This document shows, piece by piece, positions 59,622 to 64,000 of a stretch of 64,000 nucleotides of DNA; the stretch's first letter is position 1; each line of letters begins with the position of its first letter. The DNA is from Pseudocercospora fijiensis CIRAD86 (Eukaryota; Ascomycota; Dothideomycetes; Mycosphaerellales; Mycosphaerellaceae): contig NW_006921537.1 in NCBI RefSeq assembly GCF_000340215.1, positions 3,269,685 to 3,333,684 of the forward strand, written 5' to 3'. The position numbers and the translations under genes were made by a program. The notes beneath the pieces were generated by a model. That model made no database searches. It was given only the letters and a program-made list of their open reading frames with translations, and had not been told where the DNA came from.

Positions 59622-59967
59622 TGTTACGGTTACTCGCGATAAATCGTTAGGTAACTTCTTATTACGTACAAGCCGAGGCTTCTTTAGAGAGGCTAATATA
59701 AGCGGGAGGCTAAGATAGAATGATTAGTACAAAGGTAATTCTAATTAGTAAGTAGGTAATATAAGTTAAACGCCTCGAGCTATAAGGGTATCCCGGCGTT
59801 CCTAAATATAAAGGAGACATCTTGTCTATAGTTATAAGCGACGTAAGCGACGCTGTCGCTCTCGACCGCTCCTATCGCTCCTAGTAAGATAGAGCGACAG
59901 CTTAGCTCGCTAGTCTTAGCGTCGCTCTAAGATTATATAAGGACTCTAACTAATTAGATCCGTAACA
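59622..59967 (-). repeat. Gypsy 3 right (5') LTR
   Basis: 346 bp with intact TG...CA ends, followed by target duplication ACTCG. Confidence 0.92.
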
Positions 59968-62900
59968 ACTCGTACGTCTCGTACCGGCGTTCTATATTAG
60001 TTATCTTCCTCGAAAAGAAGGCAATTAGGTACTAGTAGCTATCGTTGCTACTACTCTATTATAATAGGATAGCGGATATAGTATACTATAAAGCGTTAGT
60101 CTCAATTTTTAATAGCTTAATTAGGTTAAAATAGTATAGTAGGGGAGTAGTAGTAAACCGCTCCTTTAAGCCGTTAATAGCGGCTTATACTTTGTTACTC
60201 TACCTAAGCTCCCTAGAAGGATTGTTCCTAGTTTTAGTAAGCTTAGTTAGCGGTACTATATAGCGTAAATAGCCCTTAATAAATCGTCGGTAGAAGTTAG
60301 TAAAACTAAGGAACGGTTAGAGTCCCTTTACCGTTATTAGTATAGGCTATTTAGTAATAGTCTTTATACGGTTACGATTAGCCTTAACGCCTTTAATAGA
60401 AACTAAGAAGCCTAAGAAGGGTACCTCCTTAGTAGCAAAGGTATATTTAGAAGGTTTGCAATATAGGCTATAGGCTCGTAAGCGATCGAGGACCTTCCTA
60501 ATAGTAGCCTAATAGTTAGTAATATTAGGCGAATAAGTATAGATTCGTATATTATTAAGATAGACAATATATAGGTAGTCTAGTAGGCTAGATAAAGCCC
60601 TAGTAATATAGGATTAGAATATCGTAGGGGCATTAGCTAGCCTAAAAGACATTACTAAGTATTTAAAATAGCTATAACGGGTACGGAGAATAGTCTTCTA
60701 CTATTCGTTATCCTTACGGATACGGATACGATAGTATATATCCTTTAAATCTAGCGTAGTATAGAAATAGGTACCTAATAGACGATCTAATGTCTTATTA
60801 ATAAGCGGGAGTAGATAGTAGTCTTTAATAGTAATAGTATTTAGCCTACGATAATATAGGTATAGGCTACTATCCTTTTTTAGAATAAATAGGATTAGTA
60901 TACTAGTAGGACTGTTGCTATACCTTATCCGCCTATTAGTAAGGTTCTCGTCTAGGTATCTATAAAGAATAGCTAGCTCTCTTTTACTAAGGTTATATAG
61001 TAGGCTAAAGGGAACCTCTTTGCCTTCTATTACTTTAATCCTATAATCTATCTCTTTTAATAGTAGAAGTATAGCGGCTAGATAGTACTTAAATATATTA
61101 ATATAGGTTTCTTAGATCGGTAGGGGAATACGCTCGAGTTAGTTAGGCTTAATACCGTTAGGTAGTTCCTCTTCTTCGAGAAGGTCGGTAGTTAGGTCGG
61201 TAGCTATAAGATTGCTAATAAATAGGACCCTAGTATTATTAGGGCATTTACTAGGGTCGATATAGTTAATATCTTCCTTTCTAGCTATCCTAAAGCGCTA
61301 TTATTAGCTACCGAGGTCTATTTTTATAGTATAGTACTTAAGTATAGGATTACTAAGCACGATAGCTCCGTAGTAGAGGTTGTCTATATCGATAGTATAG
61401 GTAGTAAAGTCTAAAAGCCTCTCGTTACTAATATTATCCTTTAAGACTATATATATATAGCATATACTATAGGTCTCCTATCTAGCCTTATTAAACTAAG
61501 CAAGGTTTAGCATATTAGCTCGGTATAATAGCTTTAGATCTAGGTACTTAGTAGTATAGTAGTTAATAAGGGCACTAACTAAATTTCCCGAATCTAGTAT
61601 AACCTTAGTCTTATAATTGCTATTATAAGTATTATAGATAAGGTAGTCTTATATAATTGCTAGCTATATATTAATAGTCTTACGCCGCACTAGCCTACTA
61701 GGCTAATAGTTAGTATAGCGCTTATTCTTTTTTCAAGCGGTTAGGAAGGCTTACTACTATAGGGGACCGGGGTAGTATTCGCTAACGTAAGCTTTCTTCT
61801 ATAGTCGGTAGTAGTACGTTTAATTCGAGCCTAGTCCTTTAGCTTATCGTATATACTAAGCAAGTAGGTAGTACTATTACAATTAAAGCACTTAAAGCTA
61901 GTTAGTAGAGCGCTACTACTATCGCTAGCTATAGGCCGCTTAGTTTATTAGTAGGGGTATCTACCTCTTCCGCGGCCTCTACTACGCTAGGTATTTAAGT
62001 TGCCTCCTCGATATAGCCTAGGTCGGTAGTTACTATAGCCTCGCTATTGCTAGGGGTCGTAATTATTTATTATTATTATTATTATCTCTACCCTAGTAGC
62101 TACCTCTTTCGCGGCTACTACGGTTATTATTACTATTAGGCCCGATCTTCGATTCTACTATTATTCTAGTCGTTTCTAGGCCTATATAGCCTATTCGGCT
62201 AGGTTAATCTCGACTATAAATTCGAGGCGACTATAGTATTGTTTAAATATATAGTAGCGGTCTAATTTAAGGGTAAGCTCCTATCTAAATTTAGGTCGTA
62301 CTTCTATAATCTATACTAAATTAGGTTTAGGTAGTAGGTCGTCCTTAATAGCCCTTAGTCGGGTTTAGAAGGCTCGAGCCGTTTTATCGGATCTCTATTT
62401 AGACTTTAGTATAGAGGAATTGTTCTTACTAAGCGTACTTAGTATAGTGTCTTTATAGGTTTACTAGTCGATCTTAGATAGGTCTTCTAGGGAATTAAAG
62501 TAATTATCCTAGGCTCTCTAAGTCTTAGAGTCGCTATCGATATATTATATAGTATAGACGACTAAGGCATATTTAGTAAATAGCGCTTTTAGTATATTAC
62601 GCTAGTTAAGCTTATAGTTACGGATATAGTTATTATACTACTTCCTACTAGAGTTATTAAATATAGTATAGTCCTTAAGTTTAGTATCTCTCCTTAGAAC
62701 TAGTTTCTCTACTATACTAGTAGGAGTACTAAGTTTAGCTATAAGGCGTTAGATAGCCGCGAAGTTATTACGGACTTCCTTCTCTTATATAATAGCCTAG
62801 AGTTTACCGCGTAAACAGGTCCTTAGGCCCCTAAGGTTAGGTAGTCTAATATTAGATAGCTATCTCGTTAGCCTATAATATAGCCCTTATTTATAATATT

Positions 62901-63183
62901 ATTATTATCTTCTATTTTGCTAATACGTATTATTTAGTTAGTAATAGGTCTCCTAGTAACCCGGATATAGCGGAATTAGTATATCTATATAATTAGTACG
63001 ATTATCCTAGTTAAATAGGCTATATAGAAGGCCTAAGTTAGTAACTAGCGTAGTTAGGTTAGTAGTTTCTTAGCGTATAGGTCTTGTTTTAGTAGGAGGC
63101 TTGTTTTAGTATAAATTTTAAGCCGTATTACTAAATCGATTAGCTATCTAGCTATAGCCCTTAAAGGATAGATCGAATACTAT

Positions 63184-63375
63184 ATAATAATATAGGTTAG
63201 GTAAGTAGGTAGATAGTATAGTTAAAAGCGTATAGTATTCGATAAGGCCTATAGAGGAGGGAGAGGAAGGTTAGGAAGTTAGGCTAGTACTAAGCGCTAA
63301 GCCCTACCTAAGGTACTAAGACTCGGACCCTAGCTTTACTTAGCTAGTTATATATCTTTTATATACCCTCTAATA
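63184..63375 (-). repeat. Gypsy 4 5' LTR
   Basis: About 192 bp, diverged homologue of the Gypsy 1/2 LTR in reverse orientation: the block AAGCTAGGGTC, the TAGGGCTTAGCGCTTAG block and the TATCGAATAC block occur in the same order. Ends are approximate; the other LTR is missing. Confidence 0.7.
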
Positions 63376-63761
63376 ATACCCTTCTAAACTATCTAAAGCT
63401 TTAGAGACTATAGTTTGCTAGGAGAATAGCATACTAATTGCTATCTAAGTGCTATACTAAATTCTAAGAGGTAGGTAGTAGACCCGCCTCCGCAATCCCG
63501 ACCCTTTTATACCGTAGAATAGGTATTTGTCCTACATGCCGACCCTCCTAATGCTTTTCCACTTCTCGTCTAGCATTTATTCTCTTCTACATGAGCTTTC
63601 GTATACCTCATGGCTGATGTCCATTTTAGGGAACATCCTTTGCAATACGGCGTTGATGGGGGAATTTATTTCGAGGTCGGCAGTTTGGAGTTCGTTGCAT
63701 TCCCTGGACATAAGGTAAGCGTTCAGGGCGCGTGAGCAACGATTGAGGAGCTCTGAGCTAA

Positions 63762-64000
63762 GCTCTGCGAAAGTACGGGTGGCTACCCATTGAGACAACC
63801 CGTCAACCACTTACAGTCATTCCCACAGATCCCGGAAGCCCGTGGACGAAGGCAGCCTTCCTGAAGTTGATTAGCGACATTGAGCATCAGGACGATGTTA
63901 GTCAAGCACAGTTCCGGCGACTTCTGCTCTTTTGGGCTACTCGGGAAGGAACCATTCGGCTTTCACAGTCTTTGAAATCTCATTTGGCAGATCGGAATGT
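63762..64000 (+). CDS. Coding-like segment running off the window edge
   Basis: The plus-strand frame is open from 63,762 to the end (79 codons) after a TAA, with balanced composition (KYGWLPIETTRQP, GSPWTKAAFLKLISDIE, FRRLLLFWATREGTIRL). It has no Met, so it should be an internal exon. A candidate upstream exon with ATG at 63,610 (ADVHFREHPLQYGVDGG) ends in a GTAAGC donor at 63,715, but its phase does not fit the acceptors I can find. The opposite strand, 63,810-63,577, is also open for 77 codons with strong third-position C bias, so the strand is unresolved. I recognise no family. Confidence 0.3.

Larger units (their letters stand above)
45944..59967 (-). mobile_element. Gypsy 3, complete, contains Gypsy 2
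   Basis: The two 346-bp LTRs (45,944-46,289 and 59,622-59,967) and a 5-bp target duplication ACTCG (45,939-45,943 and 59,968-59,972) define the element; without Gypsy 2 it is about 6.9 kb. It is on the minus strand. Gag lies near 59,500-58,700, protease near 57,600, RT near 57,000-56,400 with an intact YIDDILVY box near 56,500, RNase H near 56,000, and integrase/chromodomain-like sequence in 48,300-47,200. Between pol and the left LTR it carries an antisense ORF remnant and a tRNA-like sequence (separate entries). RIP stops are present, but RT keeps more family residues than in Gypsy 1 and 2. Confidence 0.92.
44868..63375 (-). mobile_element. Gypsy 4, outermost host element, truncated
   Basis: Minus-strand relative of Gypsy 1 and 2. 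Its 5' LTR is at about 63,184-63,375. Pol runs leftwards: RT near 61,000-60,400, RNase H up to 59,968, then (after the inserted Gypsy 3) RNase H/integrase from 45,943 to about 44,868. The break inside RNase H is exact: the frame matching Gypsy 1 at about 17,780-17,850 is cut at 59,968 and resumes at 45,943. The integrase C-terminus and 3' LTR are missing because of the adjacent fragment. Strongly RIP-mutated. Confidence 0.8.

Noticed and set aside
63577..63850. Minus-strand FVHGLPGSVGMT reading as an NLR P-loop that would be the missing front of the 42.5-kb gene
   Set aside because: Spacing does not fit a Walker A motif, the Lys is missing, and the plus-strand frame across the same bases is longer.

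Overview
The window is from a filamentous ascomycete. The evidence is short introns (about 50-60 nt), fungal-type genes (SIR2/Hst2, IST1, cutinase, a subgroup-C LysM chitinase, a fungal NLR remnant) and the hallmark of repeat-induced point mutation (RIP). I lean towards Dothideomycetes, but this is an inference from protein style and not proven. Two kinds of sequence alternate sharply. Gene islands (about 8.97-13.47, 23.48-43.72 and 63.48-64.0 kb) have ordinary composition. The TE blocks between them are almost stripped of CA/TG and rich in TA, so former Gln and Trp codons read as stops.

Layout. 1-8.97 kb: RIP-degraded retroelement sequence, a minus-strand Gag-like stretch and then the 3' part of a plus-strand Copia element ending in a polypurine tract and LTR. 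9.1-13.3 kb: an AlkB-like dioxygenase with CUE and GRF domains, a five-copy ~98-bp minisatellite, an orphan gene, and IST1. 13.5-23.5 kb: a hAT transposon remnant split by a complete Gypsy element with 5-bp target duplications. 23.5-43.7 kb: an SDR, an Hst2-type sirtuin, a MetE-like pseudogene, an F-box protein, a secreted SurE nucleotidase, a GPI-type cutinase, a lineage-specific protein with an internal duplication, a secreted protein divergently paired with a killer-toxin-like LysM/GH18 chitinase, and a decayed NB-ARC/TPR gene. 43.7-63.4 kb: a Russian-doll TE nest, Gypsy 2 inside Gypsy 3 inside Gypsy 4, the inner two with target duplications. 63.5-64 kb: coding-like sequence running off the edge.

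The most interesting points are (1) the divergent gene pair at 37.6-42.2 kb. The chitinase combines LysM modules, a hevein-like segment and a GH18 domain with a C-terminal hydrophobic-helix region, an arrangement reminiscent of the yeast zymocin alpha/beta subunit, and it shares a 568-bp intergenic region with a small secreted protein that could be its partner; (2) Gypsy 3, which carries an antisense accessory ORF (Cys-rich plus coiled coil) and a tRNA-like relic between pol and its 3' LTR; and (3) the fully dated nesting order, provable from the target duplications. The remaining genes are mostly housekeeping or secreted hydrolases with no operon-like relation to one another.
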